Origin: Blepharisma japonicum
Taxonomy: Eukaryota; Ciliophora; Heterotrichea; Heterotrichida; Blepharismidae
Direction of reading: 5' to 3'
NCBI GenBank assembly: GCA_949751835.1
Contig: CATKHK010000021.1
Span: forward strand, 248,001 to 312,000
Length of the DNA: 64,000 nucleotides
Below the pieces are notes generated by a model that saw only the letters and a program-made list of their open reading frames with translations, was not told where the DNA came from and searched no databases. Shown here piece by piece: positions 23,401-35,783 of the stretch. Every line of letters starts with the position of its first letter. Position 1 is the first letter of the stretch. Both the position numbers and the translations under genes were made by a program.

Positions 23401-24954
23401 TTGGAATAATATCTTCAACTCTTTCTTTTTTTGGCATGCAAAGTTTGATGTTTCATTTTCAATGTATAAACGAAAGTTTTTAGTGCATCACATTGATTTA
23501 TTGTATTCAGCTGCATTTAAGGAGTAAATTTCATATGATCCTTGCGGAATAGAAATAACATTAAGTGACTTTTTAATAATCATTTTCTTAAAATTATTGG
23601 ATTTTCCAACAATTTCAGCATAAACAAAATTATTTCCTCATAATTCTAAAGTTCAATCTTCCAAATTTAAAGCGAATATTCTAATTCCATCTAAATCATG
23701 TCTAATATAAAGCATTCTGTCTTCAATTTGTAAGAACATTCACATCCCTCTCATATTAAAATTATTTTGAATTATTTTTTTCAAGTTGAAATTCCCTAAA
23801 AAAACAGGAGTAACTGATTCATAGCTTGATAATTCAAAAACAAGCAAATTATGAGATTCTTCCAACTCTATTTGGAGAAAATACAAATTGCCATGTTTTT
23901 CTGCATGAATTATTGGCACAAGCTTTCCAATCACATCATAAGTAGTAATCAAAGAATATTCATTATGAAAAGGTCTAGACGAAATTGAAAGAGCTCCATT
24001 ATCTGCACCAATTAAGTATAATTGAATATTTGGTATATAGGATAAACTATATAAAGTACCATATTTTCGCAGATCAAGATATCCTCGAAACGTTAAGCCT
24101 ATGCTATGAAAATAATCATAAATAAATAGCCCTAATTTTGAGTCTAATATTAGAAACTGATTTATTGTAGGCACTACTTGAACAATATTCAAATCACTGC
24201 CTTCATGCTCAGAAGAGCCTATATAGTTATCAAGTGAATAAATTAAATGAATGTTTATCTCTTTTGAAAAAGAAACTCGATAAAAAAATAGAGTTTGTTT
24301 TCCACTGATAAACTTCCCAGATATAGTAAAAACATTCAGATTGTCTGCACCTGTAAAAATTTTTAAATCAGATAAGTATTTTATATCTCAAAGATTGAGC
24401 TTGACAAGAGATCCAGCATCTGTGAATTCCTTAAGTTCAAGAATGTACAATTCATTTTCTCACAAATCTCAAGCGCTATTAATACAAACTCTAGAGGATA
24501 TAAGTAAATATGAAATATTAAAGATATAAAAAGCTACAACTTGAGAAATTGTACCATTTCCAACTTGCATTGATCATAAGTTTTCTAATTTTTGGCTATG
24601 TTTAGAAAACCAATAGGAGAAAAGGTAATTATTGTCATACCTAAATAAGACAATCCCTTCTGAAAGCTCAAAATATTGGAATTGTTGGCCAAATTGAGTA
24701 GAATCACTTTGTGAAGAGTCTAGGGGAGTGGAAATATATAAAATTAGGTCCAAATTTGACTTGTGCTTCAAAATAACATCTTTTTCTGTTGTGTTTGTAT
24801 TTGATATATAAAAATCTATTTCATTGTGTGAGAAATAATCGTGAAGTCTCAGAGTAGTTGATTCGTTTTGTGTTAAATAGATTGTGCCAAAGTCCTTTAA
24901 GGCCCTTGCTGAGATCATCACTGATATTATAAGCAGACATCGCTTTATCATCAT
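20500..24954 (-). CDS. large single-pass (type I) membrane protein, copy A of a tandem pair
   Basis: 1484 residues in one uninterrupted frame, with many TGA codons as Trp. The first 19 residues (MMIKRCLLIISVMISARAL) are a signal peptide. The ectodomain of about 1400 residues is beta-rich with repeating hydrophobic-strand blocks (for example GLFIYDYFHSIG, GYGLRIIRIQENG, RLFILTEKMELFEY), suggestive of one or more beta-propellers, and carries N-glycosylation sequons. Near the C-terminus is one membrane segment (WMWLFMCFAATIIVFIIVHC), then a short basic/polar tail with QDYGSIDEG, which could carry sorting signals. I do not recognise the family. A surface or vesicular receptor-like role is inference from topology. 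Copy B lies immediately upstream on the same strand. Confidence 0.82.
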
Positions 24955-25062
24955 AAATAAATTATTTAATTTTATTAAGATATTTATTAATGTGCTTATT
25001 TTTCACTTCATGATTGCATATTATAATTAACAATTCATTATTATAGCAAATTTTCTCATTAA

Positions 25063-25163
25063 TGTAATGATGATGGAGACTGAAGCCTTTGATTATTTGG
25101 GGGTTCCTGTTGAAGGAATTACGTTTGTAGAAGTCTTTGCACCTTAGAGGAAATTTTACTAAT
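25063..25163 (+). pseudogene. 3'-end fragment of PDH E1-beta at a duplication junction
   Basis: The plus strand here reads [18 protein letters not shown] and then FVEVFAP before a stop, matching [18 protein letters not shown] and SADAPAP of the intact PDH E1-beta (about nt 19438-19515). After the stop the DNA still resembles the intact gene with a small deletion. No start, presequence or thiamine-binding part is present, so it is a dead scrap. It marks the left edge of the second duplicated unit. Confidence 0.85.
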
Positions 25164-25254
25164 AATACGAAATGCATCTCCAAATAGACTCAAGATAATA
25201 CTTTAAATATACCAAAGCATCTTCTCCTGTAGTTTATATAATAATTTAAGATGA

Positions 25255-28200
25255 TTAATTAATTTCTTTCAGCATCAGCCCTTCATCAGTCGATCTATAG
25301 TCTTGCCTTCTTTTCTTATTTTTTATATAGCATAAGCAATGAACAATTATGAGTATAATAATTGCAGCTGCAGAGCACATGAAAAGCCACATCCATCAAG
25401 GAAGTGATGCTTTTGAGTGATCTTGCCCTCTTTTCAGTACCATTACTGAGGAGCTAGTATTACAATAAGAATTGTTTGCATGAAATTGAATTCTAAACTC
25501 ATTTGTGCCTCATATACTCTCAATTTCTTTGCCTCTTTTTTGCTCATATTTTGGAATCTGAATATATCTTTTATCCAAAGAGATTAGTCTGAACGTTGAA
25601 TCTCTAATATTTATAAAAGAAAGTATATTATTCTCAAATAGATAGCTTTCAAAGGCGAATACATCTAAGGTTTCTTCAATTTTCAAATCATATCAGTCAT
25701 AATCATTTCAAATTCTTAAATTTAAGTTTATATTAGATGTTTTGAATGAAGCTACAATATAATTGCAACTCCCTTCAAATAAAATCAATTTATAGTACAA
25801 AATATCCCTCGTCCTAGTTAAATCTGAATAATATACTCTTGAGAGTGTTGGTATTTGAAAATCATCAATATTATATTCAAATAATTCCATTTTCTCGGTT
25901 AGAATAAAGAGGCGGTTTCTACAAGACCCTGCATATTTAAAATAATTTGGACTTTGATGAGCTATACTTCCTATAATTTCAGCTGGACTATTTTCTTGTA
26001 TCCTAATGATTCTTAATCCATATCCTGTATCTATAACATATAAAAATATTTGACCAAATCTTGATAATACTATGTCAATTGATTCAACTAAAAATAAGTC
26101 AAGCCCAAGTGATAAAGAGTCAATTTCTTCTTTCTTGTTAATCTCAAATGCTTTCTCGTTCCAGCTGCATTCAAATCTAAGAATATGCTTGCTAATTAAA
26201 TTTTTTGCGGTAATTTTATAACTTTCAAATAGAAAGATTTCAAATCTCTGATTATTTAATTTGATAGATTTCAAACTATAATTCCGTGAAAACAATGGCA
26301 CATATTTTGATTTCAGTACTTTTTTTTTGAGATAATCGTACTCAACTATAAGTATCATCCCTACCTCTTTATGATATGAGTTATTTATTTTTTCATTCCA
26401 AAGTACTTCATTCTCCTTCCCGCAAATGCAAATGGAAAATATCAAAATAATATTATCATCAAAGTCAATTGCATCAATATCTCTACACCTTATATAGAAA
26501 TTGCTGCTGAAATCCGTTAAGGCTAATTGCACATCTATTACAGAATTTTCATAATTAAAATTTAAAATAATAAGCTCAAGTTCTGTTAAAACAATTAGCT
26601 TATTTGCAGCTTTCACATAAAAATGCTCATAGTGTAAATGATTTTTTTTTAATGGTATTGATAAAATTTCGTTAAAATTTTCATGAAGAAGAATTGGAGA
26701 ATATGCAAGGTTTGTGTCTTCATATCTTAAACCATTTATTTTCATTGAGATTTTGGTATTGTTTCCATGAATAATGTTGCTTAAATCGATAATTTCATCT
26801 TTGCTAAATGGGACATTCAATTTAGATGGGAATTTGGCTTCATCCAGTCAGATTTTATCGCCATTTATATGTAAATTCACTTTCAATTCTATTGTGGACT
26901 GATAAAAGGAATTTTTAGCTAAAATTGATATTTTGCCTTCCTTTATACAATTTTGTGTAAACTCTTGTTTCGGTTCAAATTTTATAATAGGAAAATAAAA
27001 GCATCGCTTAGAGGAAAGATATTCGTTATTACATCGAAATGCATGTCATTGCAAAACAAAATGCTCACTTGTTTTGCAAAGAATAGGAATTCCCATGCCT
27101 TTTGGATATCACGATTCTTTTTGTGATATATAAGTCAGTCTGCATGAACTTCCTATTAAAAATGAATATATAAATGCGCCATTAGCTAAGAAGCCTCAGT
27201 CGTAAACAACGATTTCATTATCGACTTGCATTACTATAATGAAGCCTCTTGCCAAAATTCCTTTGGCTTTTCCTTTATAATGAGGCCCCAGAGTTTTTAC
27301 ATTTGTTAAGTTCCTGTCGTATATACCAATTTTACAGTCTGCAAAAAGCAACACAATACTACAGTCAAAAGTGATAGAAAAATCAATAATTTCATTTTGA
27401 AGGACAGCAAATTTATAATCAAAACTTATTGATTCCTTAAATCTGTCTAGTCGAATTTTTATAACAGAAATTTCGTTGAAAAAAGCAGCATAAATTATTA
27501 TTTCAATATTAAATATATTTGAAGGTAGCAAAATCTGACTAGCGGAAAGTTCTAACCCTGTTATTCAAAACTTTCCATCAAATTTTAGATTTTCTCTGTT
27601 AAATGTTAGATATTTCTCAATTGTATCATTAATTAAATAAACATCAATATTTTCATGATCAGCACATAATAAAACTTCGATATTATCAGCATTATAAGAC
27701 TTTAAAAATAGGCAATCGATATTCGAGTGGATTTCTAAAAAATAAATATTATTCCCAAATAACTCGTCAATTTTATATACCATGATTGCATAATGTGAGT
27801 TTTCTTCAACCTCGATAATTAGATAGCTATTGAAATTATGAGCTCATATGATATTCATCACATTTTGCGAATCTGGCAGAATCAAATCTGATATATTACA
27901 TGTGATGTTAAATTTAATGGTATTTTGAGAAGAAAAAGCAATTTTCGAATAAGATAATGCAATTTTTTCTGTGTTTTCTGGTAATAATATTTTAGTCATC
28001 TCAGATTCAGGCAATATTAAGCTCACATTATAATCTTCCAAAAAGTTTGTGTTATCTATTTCATATGTTAAGTTGGGTCCTGAGAAATAAATGCCTTCGA
28101 AGAGCCAAAGGAGTGAGTCGTTTTCATCAAAATATAAATCTATTGATTTATTGTATTCACCTCCATTTAATGAGTAAATTTCATATGATCCTTGAGGAAC

Positions 28201-29604
28201 AGATATAACATTAAGTTGCTTTTTAATAGTCATTTTCTTAGAATTATTAGATCTCCCAGCAATTTCAGCATAAAGAGAATTCATCCCTCTCAATTCTAAA
28301 GTTCAATCTTCCAAATTTAAAGCGAATATTCTAATTCCATCTAAATCATGTCTAATATAAAGCGTTCTGTCTTCAATTTGTAAGAACATTCACATCCCTC
28401 TCATATTAAAATTATTTTGAATTATTTTTTTCAAGTTGAAATTCCCTAAAAACTGTAGAGAAGCTGATTGATAGCTTGATAATTCAAAAACAAGTAAATT
28501 GCGAGATTCTTCTAACTCTATTTGGAGAAAATACAAATCACCATGCTTTTCTGCATGAATTGTAGGAACAGGTTTTCCAATCACATCATAAGTAGAAATC
28601 AAAAAATATTCGTTATAAGAAGATCTAGGCCATATTGAAAGAGCTCCAATATCTGTACCAATTATGTACATTTGAATGTTTGGTATATAAGATAAGCTAT
28701 ATAAAATGCCATATTTTCGCAGATCAATAAAGCTTCGAAAACTAAAAACTACGTGATGAAAATACTCATAAATAAATAGCCCTAATTTTGAGTCTAATAT
28801 TAGAAACTGATTTATATTAGGCACTACTTGAACAACATTTAAATCATTGCTTTCAAATTCAGAAGAGCCTATATAGTTGTCAAGTGAATAAATTAAATGA
28901 ATGTTTATCTCTTTTGAAAAAGAAACTCTATAAAAAAATAGAGTTTGTTTTCCACTGATAAACTTCCCAGATATAGTAAAAACATTCAGCTTGTCTCCTC
29001 CTGCAAAAATTTTAAAATCTGACAAATATTTTATATCTCAAATGTTGAGTTTGACAAGAGGTCCTGTATCTGTGAATCCTTTAAGTTCAAGAATGTATAT
29101 TTCATTTTCTCACAAATCTCAAGTGCTACTAATACAAATTCTAGAGGATATAAGTAAATATGGTGTATAAAAGATATTAAAAGCTATGGCTTGAGAAATT
29201 GTGCCATTTCCAACTTGCATTGATCATAGCTTTTCTAGGTTTTGGCTATGTTTAGAAAACCAATAAGAGAAAAGGTAATTATTATCAAACCTAAATAAGA
29301 CAATCCCTTCTGAAAATTCGAAATATTGAAGCTGCAGGCTAAATTGAGTAGAATCACTTTGAGAAGAGCCTTGTGGAGTTGAAATATATGAAATTAAGTC
29401 CAAATTTGATTTATGCTTTAAAATAATTTCTTTTTCTGTCGCGTTTGTATTTGATATATAAAAATCTATTTCATTGTGTGAGAAATAATCGTGAAGTCTC
29501 AGAGTTGTTGACTCATTTTGTGTTATATAGATTGTGCCAAAGTCCTTTAACGCTCTTACTGAGATCATCACTAATATTATAAGCATGCATCGCTTTATCA
29601 TCAC
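25255..29604 (-). CDS. large single-pass (type I) membrane protein, copy B of a tandem pair
   Basis: 1449 residues, open throughout with TGA as Trp. It has the same order as copy A: signal peptide (MMIKRCMLIILVMISVRAL), long beta-rich ectodomain, one C-terminal membrane segment and a short tail, here ending LMLKEINQ-type with an earlier stop than copy A. Differences from copy A are scattered amino-acid replacements plus one block of 33 missing residues in the middle of the ectodomain. Both copies keep frame over more than 4 kb, so both are probably functional. The extra block in A or its loss in B could change a propeller loop. The start faces a 503-bp spacer shared with the divergent VWA gene. 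Confidence 0.82.
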
Positions 29605-30107
29605 AAATAAAATTCTTTTAATTTTATTAGATTATTTATTAATTTACTTATGTTTCACCTCATGATTGCATATTATAGATTGAAAAAAACTCTACTTATT
29701 ATTTTAGCAAAATATTTTTATTAAGTGTTTTTGTTTACCCTTAAAGGTGAAGATTTAAATCATACATATCTCCATGCTTTTAAAATTATTTAATTGATTG
29801 ATACATTTTAACTCTGTAATTTCTCCAATAAATCTTCATCTTTTACAATACTTGTTGTATTATCTCGATTGGTTCTTATGTGATTCATTTCTATTCTTTT
29901 TATCAAATATAATTCATATCCATATTAAGACTCTAAAATTCTTCCACATTAATTTTTTGCTTCAGATTAAATAATTAGAAAATTTAGAAAGCTTTTTGAT
30001 ATAAAACTGATTAGACAGCAATTGTAGATAATCTTAGCTAATTTAATAGCCATTTTCATAGTCGATATCTAATCTTGCCCGATAGAATGATTATAAGAAA
30101 TATTTAA
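29605..30107. other. divergent intergenic region
   Basis: 503 bp between the start of copy B and the start of the VWA gene. The first 85 bp next to copy B are homologous to the 5' flank of copy A and so may hold its promoter. The rest is AT-rich with no recognisable gene or RNA. Confidence 0.45.
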
Positions 30108-33100
30108 ATGGAATCAAGTAATAAAATAAAGGCTGAACTTGTCCATCTTGTTGGAGAATATGTTTCGATAAGCTTTCATATTCCAAAGTTTGCATCAGAA
30201 AATATAAATGACAATCAATCTGTTTATTCTATGTTTGCAATTGATAAAAGTGGCTCAATGAGCGGATCTCCTATTTCTGATGCAAAAGGTGCTGCAGAAA
30301 GTTTAGTAACGAAATTTAAAAAAATGAGCATTCCAATTGCAATATATCCATTTGACCATGAAGCTCAAGAATTTTGTTTAGATATTATTGGCTACGATTC
30401 AATGATCAAAACTATTCAAAATTTGTATGCCGGTGGAGGCACACAATTTTTGAAAGTAATGAAATTGATGGAGAAAAGAGTCAGGTATAATAATCTCAAT
30501 AATATTTTTATAGTTTGATTAACAGATGGGCAAGATAACTCTGGTCTCAAATCATTAATCCCCATAATGCAATCTCAAAAGCAAGAATTTGAAAGAAAAG
30601 GGATTTCAGTATCAGTTCACTGCATTGGATTTTCTCAGAATCATGATGCTGAGCTTTTATCTAAACTTTCACAAATGGGAACAAAGCTAGGGACTTTTCA
30701 ATATGTTCCAGAAGGTGGAAGAATTCCAGTTGCAGTAAATAATGTCTACAACTCGCTTGATTTATATAGCATTTTGATCAAATTTGTAGGAAAAGAAGGA
30801 AAATTTTATAATGTTGAAGCTGAAAAAGAAGAAGGAGAAGAAAGTTGGAGAGGAATTGTAATTGTTTCTGAAAATGATCTTGAAAATTGCCAAATACAGG
30901 TTTGCGAAAACGGGATAATAAATGAATACGAGGTAGAATTAAATAGAAGTGAATGCTTAGAATTGGAGAATTTAATATTTTTAGTTACTGAATTTATATC
31001 TTCAAAAATAATTGAGAAACTTGCAAAAGGAATGATTGGGATTCATGAGAGACTGCTCGAAATTCATAATGTTATTGAAGAGGCAAATAGAAGAATTCTT
31101 CATTTAAAAGCAATTTCAAATAGCTTAAGGGTATATAAGAAAAAATTATTGCTGCCATATTTAGAAACTGCTTGTGAATTAATTGATCTCTTCAGGCAAG
31201 CTATTAGTAAATGCCAAAATTCCAATTTCAGATCTCATGATTTTGCGAAGCTTAATAGCTTGGCGAATGCTTTATTTCTTAAGAGAAAATTAGAAAAAAG
31301 AATAGCAGCAGATTCAAAAGAAGGACTCTATGCCTTGCAAGAGGGAGAAAACCAAATTGATAAACTAACAAAAGAATTGGATTTTACATCAATAAAGCAA
31401 AATTATCGAAGCCAAGAACGAAATCTTGAGGTTTGTGCAATATCGCGTAAAAATTGGATTGAATGCATTGAGGATGGAGATTGCTTGTGTGCTACATTTT
31501 TTTCCAAAAGACCTCAAAATCTACTAAGTAACCCATATGACACACAAATTATAAAATTGAATTCTACAATGATCTCTCATGACAATTTTATAGAATCTGT
31601 CCTTTTCGAAACCAAGGCTGGACAAATCATTCGAGGATCAAGAAGCTATCAACATGGAAAAGATCCAGAATTTGCCTCAAAGTTTATTAATTGACTGCCA
31701 GATGAGTATATTAATGGAATAATGCCAATTTATATATCAGATGAGCACTGGAAGTTTGCAAGACACCGTATAAGACCAATGCTAGCGTATGCGATTAATG
31801 CGAATGTTTTAGACTTTAATCAGAGTCAGCTATTGATTTTTCCATTTATGCTAATGGCTAAAGCCTTAGAGGATACTGAGAAAATATCAGATGCTTTGTT
31901 AAATCAAATAATAAATACTTGCAGGCAGATATATTTAGAAAATGAACATGAAATTGACGAATTAATTCGGCTGAAATTATCAAACTATATTCAATGCCCA
32001 GAAGCTAGACTTGAAATTACTGATAATTGTAGTTTGCTATCTCAATTGTCGTTTTCAAAAGATAAAACTGTCCAAGCACTAATCCCTTATTTATTTGTGG
32101 AAGAGATTAGAAGGTCACTAAAGGGGAAAAAAACTATAAAATATCATGAGTTGGTAATAAAAATTTTGGATATAAACATAGCAGCCTATTATGATACGGT
32201 TAAGGAAAAGCATTTAAGAAATAAAATGTCTTCAATTCACAATATTAATGAAAATAAAGATTCTTGTCCTGAAGAAGCAATTGGATGTGATATTGCGGCT
32301 CCAAATGAATTTATTGATTTAGGGGAATTTGCACGTTCAGCACTGGATTTAATTAACTCTTCTTTTGAACCAGGCGGAAGCTTGCGAAAATTATCTAAAG
32401 TTTTAAAATTATTGGGCTACAGTCCTGAAATTGAAAATTTTGGGCTAATTAAAACAGAACAAAAATTAATATTCTTAATCCAAATCCTCTGCTATAAAAA
32501 AGATGCTGAGTGGCTTAGTGCATTCAAGTCCGGTAAGCTTATTGACCCATTTGGAGAGGACAACTTAAACGAATTTTTAAAAGGGATTTATAAAGAGAGT
32601 ATTGAGCACGAAATTTCAAGCTTTAAATCAGGAATGTCTCAATTAATTCATGTAGAAGAATCAAAGAGAAAGTCTGAGGTCTTTATAAAAACCGAAAATC
32701 TTGATGAAGCCGCTGAGTGTATTTTAGGCTTAAAAGTTGGAAGTGCTGGATTTCCAATATTTATTGAAGCATTAAAAACACCAAACATTCCAAAAGTTAT
32801 TGAAAAAATCACAATGATTACAAGAGGGAAATATCATGGAAAACAATTGCTAATGGATAAAGTTCCAGAAAATGAAGATTTTGTTTATTGGAAACCCAAA
32901 ACTAAAACAGTTCATGAAATATGAAAAATTCATAATAATGGAACCGTCAAAGCTCAATGGAAAAAGGCATTTCAGCATAAAGCTGATTATTTTGATCATA
33001 TATATTCAAGAATGGATGGAGTTTTTGTGCCTTATTCAAAGCCAAAGAAAAATGTGAAAGATGAAAGACATTGAATTGGAAAAAACAAAACCAGAACAAA

Positions 33101-33653
33101 AAGACCCTATTCTCTGAGTAATAGCTCTAAAAATACAAAAAGGAGTTCAGGAAGGAGCACTTATTCAGGAATCAAACCTATGTCAATAAAAAGGCAAATA
33201 AAAAGAGGTATAATTAAAAAGCCCCAGCGGAAGAGGCAAAAATGTTATTTTCTAGGCAAAAATCTTTGTAAGCATGGCTGTGAAGCCTGAGGAGATGGGC
33301 CAGAAGACCATTATAATTGATGAGATACAGTTCCAAAATTTGAAAATGGATTTATTTGCAATCGAAAAAAAGCCCAAATAAAAGATCGTAAAAAACTTAT
33401 AAATTATGCTTATCGTGGATTCACATCAGAAAGTTCTTGCAAAAAAGTTATCAGACATTTAAATTGAAAATGTTGGCAGATTCTTGATAAATATGATGGC
33501 AAGGACTGTGAGATGAAATGGATGGCATTCATAGATGGATTTGAAGACTCAATATTTCATGTCGTCGAGGGCTACTTTATGAGGAAGTCAATACGAGCAC
33601 TTGTTAATAAAAAAAAAGTTAGAAAGGCTTTACGAAATTATAAAAAACCTTAA
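30108..33653 (+). CDS. large VWA-domain protein with Cys/His-rich C-terminus
   Basis: 1181 residues in one frame with TGA as Trp. Residues 35-220 form a von Willebrand factor A domain with a full metal-ion (MIDAS) set: DKSGSMSG (DxSxS), the Thr in YAGGGTQF, and LTDGQDNSG. A helical region (about 270-420) and a long mostly helical body follow. The last 170 residues are very basic, then Cys/His/Trp-rich (CYFLGKNLCKHGCEAWGDG, then CNRKK and SSCKK), possibly a zinc-binding or nucleic-acid-binding end. I recognise no known family for the whole. Intracellular VWA proteins often sit in multiprotein complexes such as proteasome, transcription, RNP or chelatase assemblies. Stop is TAA at 33651. Confidence 0.82.
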
Positions 33654-33969
33654 AATACTAGTTAATTTACTTTTTATTGGATAATTAAAAATTGTAGATT
33701 TTATAAATTATCTAGTTTCTAAACTTTAAAATTACTTCTGGGTATTTTTTTTTTAAAATTTACTGAACAATAAAAAGTAATTTATCAGCCTTCTGAATTT
33801 ACTTTCAAAATGTCTTTATACTGAATACATTAGACTAGCTTTTTTTTAAAAATATAAAACAAGAATTAATTGAATTTACAGTTGGTTAAATTATTATAAA
33901 ATTCCAACATTTTGTTTTTAAGCAAAAAATATCTTGCTTTTATTTGTGTAGGTTTTATTTTTCATCTAT
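33654..33969. other. intergenic spacer
   Basis: 316 bp between convergent stops of the VWA and FHA genes. AT-rich with T-runs; nothing recognisable. Confidence 0.5.
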
Positions 33970-34683
33970 TTACACAACTTCAAGCTGAAGTTTCTTTTCA
34001 TGATCTAATAGCCTCCAAGTGCCATTTTTTGATCCATGATCTCTTAAAACCCATGAGTTTTTTTCTTTTCGAATTAAAGCGTGATGCTTTGACATTTTGA
34101 AGTCATCTTTGAATCTTAGATGACAGTCTGAGCTTCTTCCAATTTTGAATTCTTTATTCTCATTATCTGAAACTCTGAATTGAAATTGCTTATTATGCAA
34201 CTCCCAACTCAAAACAACACCTCCATTGACTTTTGCTTCGACAACTTTCATTGTGGCATCGCCCATCTGGAAAACTTTTCCAGTTTCCAAAACTTCACTT
34301 TGAATTTTTATTTGAACTTCGTTTTCTACGCTTTCGCTATCAGAAGCAGTGTCTTTTGAACACACTGATCTGTTATCAATATTTGGGCCGAACTTCAAAA
34401 ATTCTTCAAAATGAAAAGTTAAGTTGTTAAATGAGTTGATAAAAAAGTAATCCAGTAAGAGTGATATACACTCGATTAGCTTCAATTTGTAGCAGGTTTC
34501 TTCGAGACTATGACATGCCAGCTCAAGCATACTCTTGAAGAAGTCTGAATTCTGAGCAGAAATTGGTTGATTGATAAGCTGCTCAAGTGTGCATTTAATT
34601 TGTGTTTGAGAGTGTGAAAGAACATATGGGTCTGAGGTTGAAAGGCTGAATAGCCAATTTGATAAAATTTCTTGATCTATCAT
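33970..34683 (-). CDS. FHA-domain protein, tandem copy 1
   Basis: 237 residues, no TGA needed. The N-terminal 120 residues are helical (LACHSLEETCYKLKLIECIS). A forkhead-associated domain fills residues about 145-230, with the phosphothreonine-binding signature FKIGRSSDCHLRF, SKHHALI and DHGSKNGTW. FHA domains read phosphothreonine in signalling and DNA-damage pathways. No catalytic domain is attached. A paralogue with the same layout lies 141 bp upstream on the same strand (34825-35502). Confidence 0.9.
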   Translation of the reverse strand: MIDQEILSNWLFSLSTSDPYVLSHSQTQIKCTLEQLINQPISAQNSDFFKSMLELACHSLEETCYKLKLIECISLLLDYFFINSFNNLTFHFEEFLKFGPNIDNRSVCSKDTASDSESVENEVQIKIQSEVLETGKVFQMGDATMKVVEAKVNGGVVLSWELHNKQFQFRVSDNENKEFKIGRSSDCHLRFKDDFKMSKHHALIRKEKNSWVLRDHGSKNGTWRLLDHEKKLQLEVV

Positions 34684-34824
34684 TTGAAGATTTATTATAT
34701 TTTTATAAAATGGTAAACAATTTTATTAATAAAAATGGATAAATTTATTTCGATTTGGTCTTCTGGATAAAAATGTCCAGCATGATAATTTCCTTAAACC
34801 TTTGGAATTCCTGAGAAAATGAGG

Positions 34825-35502
34825 TTAAAACATTAATTTTCATACACCGTTTCTGGAGGCAGTGTCTTCTATTGTTCAAGACCCATGCTCTTTATATATC
34901 GATGCATGGCGATCTGACATATAGCGATCAGTAGTAAATTTAAAATAGCAATTCTTACCTCTTCCTATCATTAGAATTCTATTGGAATCACTTATTTTAT
35001 GAAAGCTGCTTTGATGCACAGATTTTCACTCTAAGTATAAATTGCCATTTGCTTTTATTTCTGTTATTACTAGAACAGATTTTCCTAGCAAATATCGATC
35101 TCCTGGCTTTAAAACAGATTGTTTTACAGGCATTTTCTCAAAACTCTGCGAGTTGTTGCATAAAATATTATTTTTTCAGTCAGGCGCATATGGCTCAGTG
35201 GACGGCGGTCCTTTTTGCAAAAATTCTTCAAAATGAATTGCTCAAATTTTGCATGAATTGATAAAGCAATAGTCCAAAATCAAAAGCAAATGCTCAAGCA
35301 GCTTTAGATCGTAAACTGGCTCATTCCTTTTATATGATAATTTTAGAATTGTGTTATAAAATTGATCAAGGTTTTCTATGTATCCAGCTTTGTGTAAAGG
35401 TTCAAAAACTTCATTTATTAGCTCTTTGCATTCTGAATTTTTTAAAGCTCCTCTTTCAGATAAATTAATAATTCACTCTGATAGAATTTGTGTTGTGTCC
35501 AT
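34825..35502 (-). CDS. FHA-domain protein, tandem copy 2
   Basis: 225 residues, visible only when TGA is read as Trp, because six in-frame TGA codons would otherwise break it. The start is MDTTQILSEWIINLSERG, parallel to MIDQEILSNWLFSLSTSD of copy 1. The helical half (YDLKLLEHLLLILDYCFIN) and the motif HFEEFL also match. The FHA core has LMIGRGKNCYFKF, SDRHASI and DTASRNGVWKL, keeping the Gly-Arg, Ser-x-x-His and Asn of the phosphopeptide site. Stop is TAA at 34825. The two copies are clearly diverged, so this duplication is older than that of the 4.4-kb gene pair. Confidence 0.88.
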
Positions 35503-35783
35503 TAATATTATGGCTAATGTAATAATTTGCTAAAATAAATGTCAGACTTTAACATAAAATCCGTTATCGAATTACGAATCTTCATTAATTTGATTACAAA
35601 AATGCCATTTTTGGATATAAAAATTATTTTTAAAGCCTGATTTACATTCTATTATACTAATTCTAATATAATTATAGCAATAATTTTAATCAAATTTTCT
35701 TTCTATAAATTATAAAATAAATTAGCTCTTTTACCAAATTTTATATATTTTAAATTCTTTTTATTAATGATAATTAAATTCAA

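Larger units (their letters stand above)
20500..29690. repeat. tandem segmental duplication of a 4.4-kb gene with flanks
   Basis: The segment 20500-25025 and the segment 25255-29690 are collinear and highly similar along the coding region and for about 80 bp upstream of each start; both flanks share TGATTGCATATTATA. Copy B lacks 33 codons that copy A has (plus-strand positions about 23405-23503). At the junction between the copies lies a short piece of the PDH E1-beta 3' end (25063-25163), the gene that flanks copy A. The duplicated unit therefore ran from inside PDH E1-beta through the large gene to its 5' flank, and was repeated head to tail. Confidence 0.85.
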
